In this document: positions 47,801-60,277 of the stretch, piece by piece
How positions within the stretch are numbered: position 1 is the first letter of the stretch
Layout: every line of letters starts with the position of its first letter
Assembly: GCF_018139145.2 (NCBI RefSeq)
Contig: NC_059485.1
Coordinates: 15,375,698 to 15,439,697 of the forward strand
DNA length: 64,000 bases
Source of the DNA: Gymnogyps californianus
Taxonomy: Eukaryota; Chordata; Aves; Accipitriformes; Cathartidae
Direction: 5' to 3'
Position numbers and translations under genes: made by a program
The notes under the pieces: model-generated
What the model was told of the DNA's origin: nothing
Database searches by the model: none
The model's input: only the letters and a program-made list of their open reading frames with translations

Positions 47801-50643
47801 ATGGTTTTGTTATACAAAAAACCAAAAAACTACCATGAGGGATCCTGAGACTGTTTTTAACTGCAGCAAGAAAGCAACATCCAGTCTCAGGTGGGCATTT
47901 ACCTTCACAGACAAAGCAGTGACTTGACAATAGGAGAGCTGGGGATTTTGTTTCTAAGAAATTAAATATTCTGTACATAAAGAAAAGGAGGCTAGAGATT
48001 TTCCTCTCAATTTTTAAAAACAAAAATAACAGCCTCCAATAAATGTTATAGGATTCCTAATTTTACTAAAAAAAATAGAAATAGTAGAAAGTTTTACAAA
48101 GTTCTATTAATTTAAGTCCGTATATAAACTGAAGAAATTCACCAAGTCTTTTGATATGCTAACAACCAGATTTCCTCTGCCAGATGGGGGTATCCAGAGA
48201 GACTTAGTCCCTACTGTTATTGTTTATAGAGCAAATTATTGTTCTGTTGTCCTAGGGAATATGAAAGTGGGAGTTCAAGTTAAAGCCTAATCTAGATGAA
48301 ACTTCTCACAAAATTAACAACTCTAATTTGTTTATGTTCAAACCCAACATGGAATCAGGATAAGTACTCTTATAATTCAACTCAGAGTTTCACAGCAGTA
48401 CTTACAGTGTGCTTTTTGACTAATAGAAAAAGATGAGCTGTTTTGCCTGGGTTTTGGGGTTTTGTTTGTTTGTTTTGGTGTTTTTGTTTTTAATTGTCAA
48501 TCCAGTGAGCAAATGTAATGAATTTACTAGTCTTTCCTATGGAGAAAGGTAAAAGTATGATGGCCTGCAGACAGACAAGACAAAATGGAGCAGGATGCTA
48601 AAAATCACTAATCACCATTAAAATTACCATCTTGTATCTTAGGATTCTCATTTAAAACAAACAAAATAACAAATCTGCATCACTGGTACTTAAATAGCTG
48701 AATAAGATTCCTAAGGAAACAAAGTTTTACTTCTTTTTCATTAAATTACAAGAAACACAGCGTTACAGAAGAAAACCAGTCAAACTCAGAGCTGCAGACA
48801 GTATAAACTCTTCCCCAGTATAATGGATGCCATAACTATTCTGCCCACCACAGTTAACTAATGCTGAAAGGTTCCCTACACTTCAGGGTATATCTTTATG
48901 CTTCAACTTATCCACAGTGGAGATGGTAACAGAACATCTAGAGGCCTTCAGTCTGAGGTGGTGCAGCATGAATCTGATCCAAATCAAAAGAATAAAAATT
49001 TGTTAATACAAAATGATTCTTCAGAATTTTGCCTTGGAAATAGTCTAGTTTCTATTATACCATGTTATCTGGTATCACTGGTGTTAATTTTGTGGATTTA
49101 TCTATGCATATAATGTTTTGCAAATGTATTTTTACTAGTAGTCTCAACAGTCCGTCCAAAAACCGATGAACCTTAGGACTGCAGAACACAGGACTGCTTG
49201 AATAGATTAGCCTTCATGAGCTAAACAATATCAGAGAGACTTGTACCTTTATACAGGCCATCTTTTAGTTTGGACAGAGAACGCTGTCAACCTAACAACA
49301 CTTTTATGGACAATATTCAATCTATATTCATTCTGTGAAATAGAACAAATAAGATAGACTACTTTTGTTTTACTTCAGCACAGGAAAAAGAGCTGAGTAA
49401 TAACTGTGTTATAACAATTATTAATGTAAGTATAAGAGAGTACCATGAAGATGAAGGAATCATACTTCCATCCAATTTGCTATACACTAAAACTGCTATC
49501 ACTTTGTTGAATTAAGTACAGGAACACCAATTTGTACCACCAGGAATTTGGCCAAAGTTGTTTTCATAGTTCCATAAAAACTAAATGGCAGCATTCAATA
49601 CTTTAGATGGCACTAGCAGCCACTTTGGAAAGTTACTCTCCTTATACCACACATTTTTCTTCTAAATAAATGTTCTAAATAAATGGTCACTTTATAAGAG
49701 TTGGCTAGTTACGCATTAACTCTTTCGCTGTTCCCAAGACAACAAGCTGTAATAATCAAGGGAACTCGAAGCTCATGTTTGATCTTGGGATATCACCATG
49801 AAAAAGCTAATGTCAACAGGCCATAATAGCCTTTAATCTGTCATCTTCTCCACCTTTGTCATCCCTGGCACATTATTCATCTCAGTAGGTATTTAAAAAA
49901 CACATGGAATTAAGTCTTTGAAGGGAATTCTTTCTACTCACTCCAACATATTCTAACTCTTACAGACAGTCCTGCACTCTCCTCCTTAAAGCCAAAAACA
50001 GTGCTAAAACATCGCAGTTTGGGCAGCATCTTTGCAGGGTCTTAGGTTTTTAGGTCTGAGGTCACTAACAGTGGCTAGGAGATGGAATCAAGAGGAAAAA
50101 AAAGATTGGTAATCTAACACAAAACACATGCACGTACTCATAGTTCTACCCAGTTGTTCTGAGCGTTCTTAAACTAACCTTTACAAACCTTTACATATTT
50201 TTCAAAGCTAAAATCCACCTGAAGAGAGTACTGAAATCTCCAGACAACTTTGTTTTCAACCGAAAACTTTTTGTTCTCCTCCTTCTCTTTCTTTGTATTT
50301 TTTACCTTTTTTTCCCACCTTGTCAAAATGAGCAATCTCTCTTGTTACATCTGTTCTTCAGCATTTGGAATGGGCAGCGATAACAGACATCTGTGGCAAA
50401 CATCTAAAGCTCAGGTCTGATCAATTGAATCAGAATATGGAAATCACTTGACACACCTTCTCCACATGTGTGCTTAAGATAACTTTAAGACAAGCATTAA
50501 AACTTTTGAATATATAACTGGAACAAGTCTGTGAGCCTTCTGATGCTTACATATCACTGCTCACAGGGTTGACTGAATCATATTTTACTCGTTTGAGAGG
50601 CTCCCCTGTGATCCTTCCAAGAAGGTGAAAAGTGTTGGACTCC
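44887..50643. other. Unassigned AT-rich noncoding DNA
   Basis: About 5.8 kb holds no gene I can support. It contains the A20 run at 45349-45368, T runs near 45648, a G/T-rich tract at 48448-48494 and otherwise unique sequence. Open frames at 45908-46159 minus and 46640-46894 minus carry no recognisable motif. Confidence 0.55.
45349..45368 (+). repeat. Poly-A run, 20 A
   Basis: This is a simple homopolymer. I looked for a retroposed body upstream and for flanking direct repeats and found neither. Confidence 0.9.
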
Positions 50644-50648
50644 AATGA

Positions 50649-51262
50649 TGTCGTGGTTTAACCCCAGCCAGCAACCAAGCGCCACACAGCCACTCCCTCA
50701 CTCCTCCCCTCTCCCAATGGGATGGGGAGGAGAATGGAAAAAAAAAAAAAAAGTAAAACTTGTGGGTTGAGATAAGAACAGTTTAATAACTAAAGTAAAA
50801 TAAAATATAGTACTAACAATAATAATAAAATATAATAATAATAATAACTGTAATGAAAAAGAATATAACAAAAAAAAGAAACACCCCCCCCACCCCCAAG
50901 GGAAAAAAACAGTGATGCACAATGCAATTGCTCACCACTCACTGACCAATGCCCCAGCAGCGATCCCCCCTCCTGGACAAATCCCCCCTGTTTATATACT
51001 GGGTGTGACATTCTATGGTATGGAATACCCCTTTGGCTAGTTCAGGTCAGCTGCCCTGGCTGTGCTCCCTCCCAGCTCCTTGCACACCTGCTTGCTGGCA
51101 GAGCATGGGAAACTGAAAAATCCTTAACTTAGGATAAGCGCTACTTAGCAACAACTAAAACATCAGCGTGTTATCAACATCATTCTCACACTAAATCCAA
51201 AACACAGCACTGTACCAGCTACTAAGAAGAGACTTAACTCTTTCCCAGCCAAAACCAGGACA
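50649..51262 (-). mobile_element. ERV solo LTR with perfect 5-bp target duplication
   Basis: This is the second complete copy of the 32-kb LTR family, 614 bp. The plus strand starts TGTCGTGGTTTAACCCC and ends AAAACCAGGACA. AATGA flanks both sides (50644-50648 and 51263-51267), an exact 5-bp target duplication like that of the 32-kb copy. The sense direction is minus, with a TATA box (plus-strand TTTATATA, 50991-50998) and an ATTAAA-type signal (50782-50787). It is longer than its sister mainly because of simple-repeat growth: an A15 run near 50739-50753, a (TAA)n block at 50815-50850, and C runs near 50884-50897. The CRE seen in the sister is not preserved. No internal retroviral sequence remains. 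Confidence 0.88.
50815..50850. repeat. (TAA)n microsatellite inside the LTR
   Basis: Runs of AATAATAATAA are interrupted once by AAATAT. The homologous place in the 32-kb LTR has only a short A/T-rich stretch, so this repeat expanded after, or separately in, this copy. Confidence 0.8.
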
Positions 51263-54193
51263 AATGAGGAAGGTGATTGACAGCTCTCCCTTTTTTGAAT
51301 ATTCACCTTACTCCCACATGCCTGGCTTCATTCATAGTTTGGGAAGCGGGAGAAAGTTTCTCTTCCTGATACATGCAACTGCGAAAAGTAGGCTTCCCTG
51401 GTATCACTCCTTATCTTCCCTTATATAACATGTTTTTTGCTACATAACCCCTTTGAACATATACTAGAAAATTCAATTTTTAGCACAAAACAATCCTTTT
51501 ATACAGATGTAGAAATATCTTAACCATTTACTTCAGTTTCCAGACATTTTCTGCATTCCAAGCCTAGTCAACAAGATGCTCTGAGAGACACGTTTGGTCT
51601 TGGAGGCTTTTGCAGCAAAAGGGTGAATGACAATCTTTCCAGCAATAAGGAGCACGCAGCAGGAAATGGAAGTGGAGTACAGTTAAATAGCCGGAAGCCT
51701 CAGTAGATCATATAGGCACCCTCCTAAATAGAAGTCCAATTTGACACAGCCTTGCTTCTCCTGTCTTCTCCATGACACTGATATTTTTAAGATGCAACCA
51801 ATGAGATGGTGGTATGCTGTTTCCCTATGCCAGCATAGTTAAAATTTGAAAAATAGCTTTTCAATTCATCCAGGAATAAGATTAATTATACCTTCATCTC
51901 AGCCGATTTATAGCAACTTGTGAAGAAAAACTGAATAAAATCTCAATAAGCAAGAGAGGACAACCACAAGCTCTTTGCTGTTCAGAGAGACTTCTGAATA
52001 TTTAGACATCAGTACGATGTCTTTTTTTTCCTTTAGGAGCATAACATCTACACTGCCATTCTATTCACGTCATAATACAAAACAATCTTGCATCTTTATA
52101 GATGTTTGCATGTGTATCATCATAAATGGCAGTCACTATAAAGTGTTAGTCCAAGGCAAAGAGAGCTATGACAAAGTACTACTTTTGAACTAAACGAGAG
52201 TATGGTGTGGGTGATGGTAACACAAAACTTCTCCCTTTCTCTTATGTATTTGTGTCTATTTCTTGCTGTAATAATTAGGATAAGACAAATAAGTAATTTG
52301 CTCGTATTAGATAGACATTTACCAGAAAAAAATTTACTTGTTTACAAGGAGAAATGAAGCAGTAAGATATTCTCTACACTTTACACTAGGGATAAGCAGC
52401 AAAAATGGAAACTGTATGGAGAAAAAATTGTTTCATAAGAAAGAGAAATTGAGCAGAAATTTGAAAATAACCATTACTTGAAAACAGAAAAGGAAGCTTA
52501 ACAAAATAACATTACACAATTGAATTTGATTCTTTCAAAACCACCAAAAAAGACAGCTTGATTCCCATTTATAATTTGGATTTCCTGTAACCATGCCAAA
52601 ACATGTCAAAATCTATTACAATTGATATTTGCCTTTTATTGTACGTTGCATTCTAAGGCTCAGCTTTATGTATTTGTTGACAGTACAACAGAATCGTAAA
52701 GATGTATCTCTGCATATATGTATACAATTGACAAACTAATGTTAAAATAATTTGTGCCTAGTATTTGTAAAAAGCATGAGCTGGATATCTACCAGGAACA
52801 GCATAGCCCCTGTTTCCTGCATGGAGATAAGCAACAGGTAGAAAAGCAGAACACCTAGGTCCATTCATATCTCGGCTTTTTGTAGAATCAACAGCACAGG
52901 CATCTGTTCGTGTGTAATTTAATTATATTAATCTGCAAACTTTCCACCTGGACACAATCTAAAACGAAACAGTTCAGTGAGACCCAAATGGCCAGTATGT
53001 GCTAAAATTAATCAAGTTTAATTCTTAAGATAGCAACAGATATGAGTGATGAATGAACCCCAAACCAGTCTGTGAGTCTCCTCAGCTAGTCAGAATGAAA
53101 TGCTAGGTGCATCACTTCTTCCTTATCACTATCCCATCCTACTTCTGTAGCCAATTTCCATCTGTTGCATATTCCAAATCTAGAACAGAGAGTGATTTCT
53201 ACAAACCAAGGCACTACTGCTGAGTGGAACAAGTAAGTCACAGAAGCAACTACCTCTGACAAGTAGGAAATGTAAACAGGCACTAAAATTTGCTTTTCCG
53301 AAAGTGCCCTGGTCAGGTTACAGTTTTCCACCTGTCCCTGAAGTCTCACAGAGCAGTGTTGCGCTTTAGCTAGTAGTATTATAAAGAAAATGAAACATTC
53401 TTTTCAACATTACAGAAAGCATATTTAGTCAACAAGTGACATCCTCAATAATGAAATAATCTATCACTAATTTAAGAACCTACTTCAAAAACTGTTCTCT
53501 ACCTGCAGATTTCTTCCTTATAAAATTCAATACTGAAGAAATCAACTTCTCAGTGGTATTTTATCAGGAAGTTGTAATCTTGGCAACATTATATAACAAA
53601 GTATTTTGTGGTCTTGATTTATGTACACTTTTTAGGGAACATTAGAAAGGCAGATTTTTATAATTTGAAAAAAGACTTTAAATCATCTTAGACCTAAACA
53701 CAGAAGTATTATAAAAATCAGGATGCATCCAGGGAGTTCAATAAGCCATATACAGTCTTTTGGCACAAACATGACACTAATTTTTATTTTAAAGCTTTAT
53801 GACAACTTAAAACTAAATAAAAAACTAGCTTTCATCCTATTAGTGCTATTAAAAAAAAGAAAAAACCAAAAACAATCCCCCAAATGACATCGAGTACCTC
53901 AAAATGACTTCAAGGAATCTTTCTTTTACCGTCATTTCTCAACAGCTGAATACAAGATGCAATGCAAAGGATCAGTTTGATGCATAAGTACACTTCAGTG
54001 TATTATCTAGAATCTAATAGTGTGAGACACTACCATCTATAAACTGTCCCAGAAGCTATGAGAATGGTAAACTTAGATGTAGGACCAGACTATATATATA
54101 ATGGTTTAAATAAGAAAATACTAAATATTTCAAAAGTTCCCTAATTCACCATTGCTTATATCCAGGTCTGTAGTTCACGATAAACTCAATTAG

Positions 54194-54198
<5 letters not shown>

Positions 54199-54224
<26 letters not shown>
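54199..54224 (+). repeat. Poly-A run, 26 A
   Basis: This is an uninterrupted A26. No retropseudogene body or flanking duplication was found next to it. Confidence 0.92.
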
Positions 54225-54225
<1 letters not shown>

Positions 54226-55984
54226 TAGCAGTGCCTTCAAAGTCTGTTACCAAGGTAAACTAACCAAAAGGATTAAGTCCAAGTTCATTTCCTGGACATA
54301 CCCTTTTAGCATAACCTTATTGCATTACAAAGTAGAATCCATGTGTAAAATCTTGTTTAGGACTAGTTCACAATTTCTTAGGTCAGAAAATACCATTAGA
54401 TAATCCAGTTTGATCTCTCATATACCAAAGACAAGCAGATAAGCTTACTTTTTTTATTATTAATTTACTTTACTATCATATCTTCTCCAGCCTGTTTCTG
54501 CCTCCAGATTCTGCAAAGACTGGACTGCAACAGCAAGAGGATTTACATTATGTTCTGTCACTGACTACAATGTTTGCTTGATCAAATTCACTACTGATAC
54601 AAAGCTGCAGATAATGCTAAATATCCTGGTAGTCGCTTTGCAGATAGAAGAGGGCTGTACCTAACACATTTTACAGCAAGAAACAAACTGCACAGCATAA
54701 TCAGTAGAGTTTGTTTCACAGTTTTGCTTAATATGGCAAAAGATAAACTAAATTTCAAATTTACTTCTCAAATACTGAAATTATTCAAAACTTGACCTTG
54801 TCACCTCAGCTTTCGTTCTGATGTACAAAAAATTTTAATTTAATTCTCAGAGTTACTGGCTTGCTCTCTCCATGATGCGCACATTGTTAACTCACTGGTG
54901 TGAAGACCCTAAAAAAACCCCCACCAAACCAAACCAAAACACAAAATGACTAGACTGAAAATTTGATAAAAAACAGCACAGCAGGTTTGGAAGAAAGTCA
55001 CCCTTTTAGTGGAAACCCCAGAATGCTAGCAAGAAAGTACTACTGAAGTAATCTAAACATTAAAGCAACTTACAGACTACCAAGGAGAAGTTTTGCTACT
55101 GGAAAATGAACTTAGCAAGTGCGATGGGAGAAAAAAGAAAGGTGAAGAAAGAGTCAGAATTACTAAAAGATCACATGAAGACGAACAGTATTTATCTGTA
55201 TGTTCAAATTCTGAATAGGCAAGTTTATCCTTCTTTCCTTCCTCTGAAATTTAATAAAATATTGTTAATTCTTGTTTCAAGAACATCCATGTAAAACTTT
55301 CATGTAGAAATTAATCAGATTATTTGATATGGCCCTCTTCAGCTGGTAGATGATGCAAGAGAACCATTCCAGTTCTATGCTTTAATACTGAAAAGCAAAC
55401 TTCCCACCCCATAACTGAGTATTAATTCTTAAGGGTCTTTCCACTCTGATAGTGTGTTTTAGCCCTAAGAATTATTTTTTTAAAAAATCAAGATATTTTT
55501 ACACTATGGCAAAACTAAAGATTTGGACTACATTTGAACTCCTGTCTTCCTTTGTGAGTACTGCTTATAAAAACCAGAGGAGAGACTACAAGTTTTTTTT
55601 TCAAATAGGTGGTAAATGCAGAAATTCCCAGTTCATGCTGTAAATATTGTGGGGAAAAATGCAGTTTAGAGAATTATTTATAGCAAAGTTTAGATATCGG
55701 CTACAAGCCATTTTCAGAAGCTGTCCTTATCTATATATCACACTTAGATGCTAGAATTCTTACAGCTAGATATTTATGAAGGCAATTTAAAGAGTGCCTT
55801 GAATAATAACACTAAGTGAAGATTTTGCACTGATAGAAGTACCTCCTTTAACTAACTGCATTTGTCACAAGAATAACACAGTGATTTAACATAATCAGCT
55901 TTAAATTACAATGTTTCCACAGTATATGTAGATAAACCAGGACCATTAATTCAGATTTCCCAAAGTACCAGACACCTGCATTTG

Positions 55985-55990
<6 letters not shown>

Positions 55991-56016
<26 letters not shown>
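55991..56016 (+). repeat. Poly-A run, 26 A
   Basis: This is an uninterrupted A26 followed by GGCGG. As with the run at 54199 there is no recognisable retroposed body upstream. Confidence 0.92.
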
Positions 56017-57659
56017 GGCGGTCTAAAGAGATATTACAATTGTGTTTCCCCAATTTAGTTAAAAATACCTTGGCACAGATCTGAAACGAACCTTTAATAT
56101 AAACAACAAAACCCCCATCTCTGCAGTAATGATCTATTTGATGGATATTGCATCTACTTGTATCAATTACATCATTAATAATGTTTTCTATAAGCCTGTT
56201 CTGTTAATTTAAAAATACCAGGTAATATATTGGTGACTTTCTTCCTTTAGCTGTTTATCATTTAGAAAACAAAATACATTATTATGAAAATCTTAAATCA
56301 TAAATAGAAACGAACATTTATTTTAGATTTTCAATGTCAGTCAACACAGGCCCAGTGTATCCAAGAAGTAATTAAAAAAAAGCAGTATCTATTTTTTGCA
56401 TTTTACTACTTATGGACTGAGAGCTATAGCTGTGACTTTGGGGAGACAGACCTTGCTGCCATGTCTGCAGAAATATTTTGGTTCCCAGAAATCACTGGGG
56501 GCATTTTCTGCCTATCCTAGCAAGAATTATTAGATAGCGTGCTAAAGAGGTGTGATAGTGTGTCACAGCTCACAAGAGCTGTGACAGCCTCTAAAGATGG
56601 TGTGTATTCTCCTACATGCCCGATAAGCTGACAAAGGGTAGAACCGCAGTTCAATCATCCTTCTTCAGAAGGCTAACCCTGAGGCTAGCAAAAGATTCTC
56701 CTAGTCTTTTGCACCCCTCAGTATTTTGGAAAACACAAAATTGAACTAAGTCCTTAATTTTACATTCATTTTTAGACATGCAATTAGCATTAGCATTTTT
56801 TTTGATGTCAAGTTTAAGAATTCAAAGAAAAAACCCCGATCTATTACAATAACGAAATAATTAACTTTAGTACTACCATTCAATTTTAAAATCATAAATA
56901 AGATTATCCAAATGGCAAAGAGATTCCAGAAAACTTGATGGACAGGCAGCAGCACGTGGCAGCAATACTTCAATATACAGACTAATCCTTCCGAAACCTG
57001 AATGTGATATTCAAGGCTGCCAAGCACAACTGAGCGAGAATTAGTTCAGCTAAAGATCCTAAAAATGATCCTACAAGCACACAGAGACGACAGACTGAAG
57101 CAGCGGCATCTGCACAGGTAACCATCTCCAGTCAGGAAAATCCTGACACTCTTTCAGGCAGGAGTGCAAACAGTGGAGGGCCTGGGCTAGGAAAACAATC
57201 TTGGGAAGACAGAGCAAAAACATCGCACACTCATAGATCTTGTGATTTCCTCCCTCAAAGTAACAATAATCCCACTAAAGGGTCACTTTATGCATGTCAA
57301 CAACTGGCCCATGCTTCCACACGGCTTGGAAGGGAAGAGAGCTTTGTACCAGCCAGTGAAAAGGCAGAACAAAACACATCACATGCCTGGCACAGATGGA
57401 CAACTGCATTCCCAAGAACCATTTCTTTTGTTCAAATAATATTTCTTTCAAAATAAAGGCATTCACTAATTTATGCTGCGATACATAGGATTTTCCCCAG
57501 CTGCAGTCAGAATAACGTGTTTTTGTAAATGCAGCCTACCATGCAGCCTGATGTGGTCAGGCCTTCTTTGAGAGCGAGAGCTACTGAGATTGTTTCTATG
57601 TCCCCTGCTCTAACTTTTATCTGTCCTCAGTCATCCTAGGGACCACTGGCTTTTTTATG

Positions 57660-57705
57660 TATTCTAATTATGACCTTAAATGACCTTATTATTGCCAATT
57701 GGCAA
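57660..57705. promoter_or_regulatory. Clustered TF-like motifs: TAATTA, DR4 and palindrome
   Basis: Three compact motifs abut in unique DNA. TAATTA (57665-57670) is a homeodomain core. TGACCTTAAATGACCTTA (57671-57688) reads TAAGGTCATTTAAGGTCA on the other strand, two AGGTCA half-sites in direct repeat with 4-bp spacing (DR4), each with the A/T-rich 5' extension favoured by monomeric nuclear receptors. TTGCCAATTGGCAA (57692-57705) is a perfect 14-bp palindrome containing CCAAT and NFI-like TTGGC half-sites. Motif identity is seen in the sequence; enhancer function is inference. Confidence 0.4.
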
Positions 57706-60026
57706 CCTAGACACCTTAGAGTGAACTAAAATAATAAACAGGTGTGGCTTCTCGGGTGATCAATAGCAGCTGCATAAAATCACTTCTGTTAAAGCATTTT
57801 TATTTCATTTGGGTTACTTCACAGTTTGCTGTCTTGGAGAAGAAGGTGTATCATTCAGAGGATATGAGAAAGACAGAAATATCCAAATACACAACAAATA
57901 TTCACTTGTTTCTCTTATTTTGAAGTAGTTACTCCTATGATTTTGTAGTCAGAAATTTAGTAATGCCCATTAACTTTGCTTTTATACTATCTGAACACAG
58001 CCTAGATGCTTTCTTTTACCATTCTTGAATTTTATTTTTTATGTATTAAGGAATGATATGCTTAATTGCGAGTATCACAAGATCTTTCTGCTTAAACATT
58101 CAATATTTTCAAACATTAAATCTATCTTTTATTTAGACAATGAGATGCACTAAATTTGTGGAATATACGAAATATTAAAACGCTTAACTATCCTATTGGA
58201 TATGTAGCTTTCTAATATCCCCAAACCATCAAAACATAGAAAGATTTTTTTTTTTTTTTTTAGTTTTGAGAAGCCATCAGTAAACTAATGGCCTTGGTTT
58301 TTTTACCTTAACTGAACTAGCATTGTTTGCTAAAAGACAGAGCAGTGAGTAGCTGGCCCCAAAGTGACTAGAAACTCACAATATCCATATTTAATAAGAC
58401 GCTATAGCAGAAATATAGCATGCATTCTGTACTTCTATAGGAAAGCAATATTCATTATTCTACAGATTATTCCTTAATAAATATTTCAGAAACTTGAAGT
58501 GGAAAAAAATTAGAATAGCATATACTGTGCTCTTGATAGTTTAAAAGCACTTTTGTTTTCTGACCTATGATGAATCCTTACATTGTTTTCATTTCTGATG
58601 CATTTTAATGCCATTATGGGTTTGAAATTCATCTTTTGGTCAGTTTGAGGGGATGAAGATATTTGATGTTTTGTAAGTGTGCACAAACAAGTTAAAAGTC
58701 ATCTTCCATTAGCATGTACAGAGAGCTGACACTTTTTTATTATTATTGTTCCAGATACTTTGGATATCTCCACGTAAATATGACAATTTACAGAATGGTA
58801 GCAAGAACAAATTGCCAAGCATGCTCACAAATTCCCCCTTCTGAAAGTCAAGGAAACTGACTGCTGGGCTGTCATTGTTCTCACTTGCATATGGTAATGT
58901 CAAAAGCAGAGAGCTATTTGAGAAACAAAAAAACCCATTATCCCTCCAGTAGTGTGTTTTTTCAGTTGATTTGTGTAGCTGTGCAAGTATCCTTAAATTA
59001 ATTGTAACAGATAGTGGGCTGAGTTAATGCAGCTGCTCTTTAGTTCAGACATAACTGTAAGTTAAGATACAGACAAACTGTGTATGTGAGTGTGTGGGCA
59101 GGGATTGACATAGCCTCTTTGGAGTATATGGCCCAGGTACCATCCATGGATAGGATGGGAATGTGTCATCAGTGTGTGTGAATAGGACAGCCAAAAGTGT
59201 CTGAGAGGGTCTTTGCCCAGAAACCAGTATCACTAAAGAGGAACTCAACAATTACGAAGTTTGGTTAAAGCAACCATCTGCCATATAAACAGTAACCAAG
59301 GGATTAACAGAAGATTTTAGAGAAACAAGGCAGTCAACTTGAAAAGAAGTATGTAAGAAGCATGAAAAGGGCTACGCTCCAGCTGCTGGGCTGACAGTGC
59401 AGAGTGCAGCTGGGAGAGACCTGCATCGCAGGGGTGCATCGCTGAGCTGGGGTGGCACTTCTGCATGGCATGTGGGTCACTGGGCTGTAGGAAGCAGCAT
59501 GGGTACACATAAAGCAAGAGCCCCACCATCTCCCACAGGTGAGGAACCAGCACTCCAAGGGGATGCTTGTAACACCCTCAGCTGTGAGAGGCGGGGTGTG
59601 TGTAATGGGGAAAGTGTGCATGTGTAAGAGATGTGTGGAATTTTCTGACATTAGTTATAGAAGAGTGTTTAAAAATTTGTAGGTGTTTATTAATGTTTTG
59701 TAAGTGACTAGTGTTCTGGTTTCTCTGTTGTACTACTGGTACTGATCCTCAATGTATAGTTTGCTGATTGTCAGTTAATTATATTTTGTTAAACCAATAA
59801 GCAGCTTTGATTCTATTTGATTCAACACATGTGAACTGAGCAATTTTTTGGCAAGTTTGTGTGCTCACGGATGTACACACATACTAGGGAGGGGTATGAG
59901 AGCATCTTTAAAGTGTTGGTGGAAAAGGCAGAGCACAAGTCCCCTATGGTTACAGTTCTGTTAATTCCATATTTTGTTTCAATAAATTCTCTCCTTCAGT
60001 GTTGCCAATCTTAGAAATTAAAATAA
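57706..60026. other. Unassigned noncoding DNA
   Basis: No gene is supported. A 19-T run lies at 58243-58261. From 59350 to 59640 the plus strand is G-rich with overlapping chance frames on both strands. An AATAAA near 59982 is followed by TTCTCTCCTTCAGTGTTGCC, which resembles the end of an LTR or a retroposed transcript, but no boundary is clear. Confidence 0.5.
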
Positions 60027-60277
60027 GAACTGGACACAGTACTCCAGCTGTGGCCTCACCAGTGCTGAGTAGACAGAAAGGATCACCTCCCTCGACCTGC
60101 TGGCAACACTTGTTCTAAAGCAGCCCAGGATACCACTGGCCTTCTGTGTGGCAAGGGCGTGTCGCTGGCTCAGGTTCAACTTGGTGTCCATCAGGACCCC
60201 CAGGGCCTTTTCTGCAAAGCTGCTTTCCACTCATCACCATCCTCCAGGTCCAGCTGTTCAGACACTTTTCAATCCAC
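60027..60277 (-). mobile_element. CR1 fragment without 3' end, internally deleted
   Basis: 60027-60230 matches 37508-37715 of the long CR1 with about 12 differences (near 94% identity). At 60230 it jumps to sequence matching 38027-38078 of the long copy (ATCACCATCCTC, then TTTTCAATCCAC), so about 310 bp is deleted. The join shares CCA with both sides, a microhomology signature. The left edge begins in the middle of the reverse-transcriptase coding region with no 3' UTR. That is unusual because CR1 copies start from their 3' end. A later deletion or a rearrangement must have removed the 3' part. Confidence 0.85.

Larger units (their letters stand above)
51268..57659. other. Unassigned AT-rich noncoding DNA
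   Basis: About 6.4 kb has no supportable gene. The 87-codon minus frame at 53086-53349 and the 93-codon minus frame at 56746-57027 show no recognisable domain. Two A26 runs are listed separately. An A/C-rich tract lies at 54910-54945. Near 51780-51930 is a non-repetitive stretch with several homeodomain-type cores. Confidence 0.55.

Noticed and set aside
32314..51262. The 32-kb and 50-kb LTRs as one provirus
   Set aside because: Each has its own distinct perfect target duplication (GGTAT and AATGA), so they are separate insertions.
54199..56016. Two 26-A runs as processed-pseudogene tails
   Set aside because: No coding-like or transcript-like body precedes either run, and no flanking direct repeats were found.
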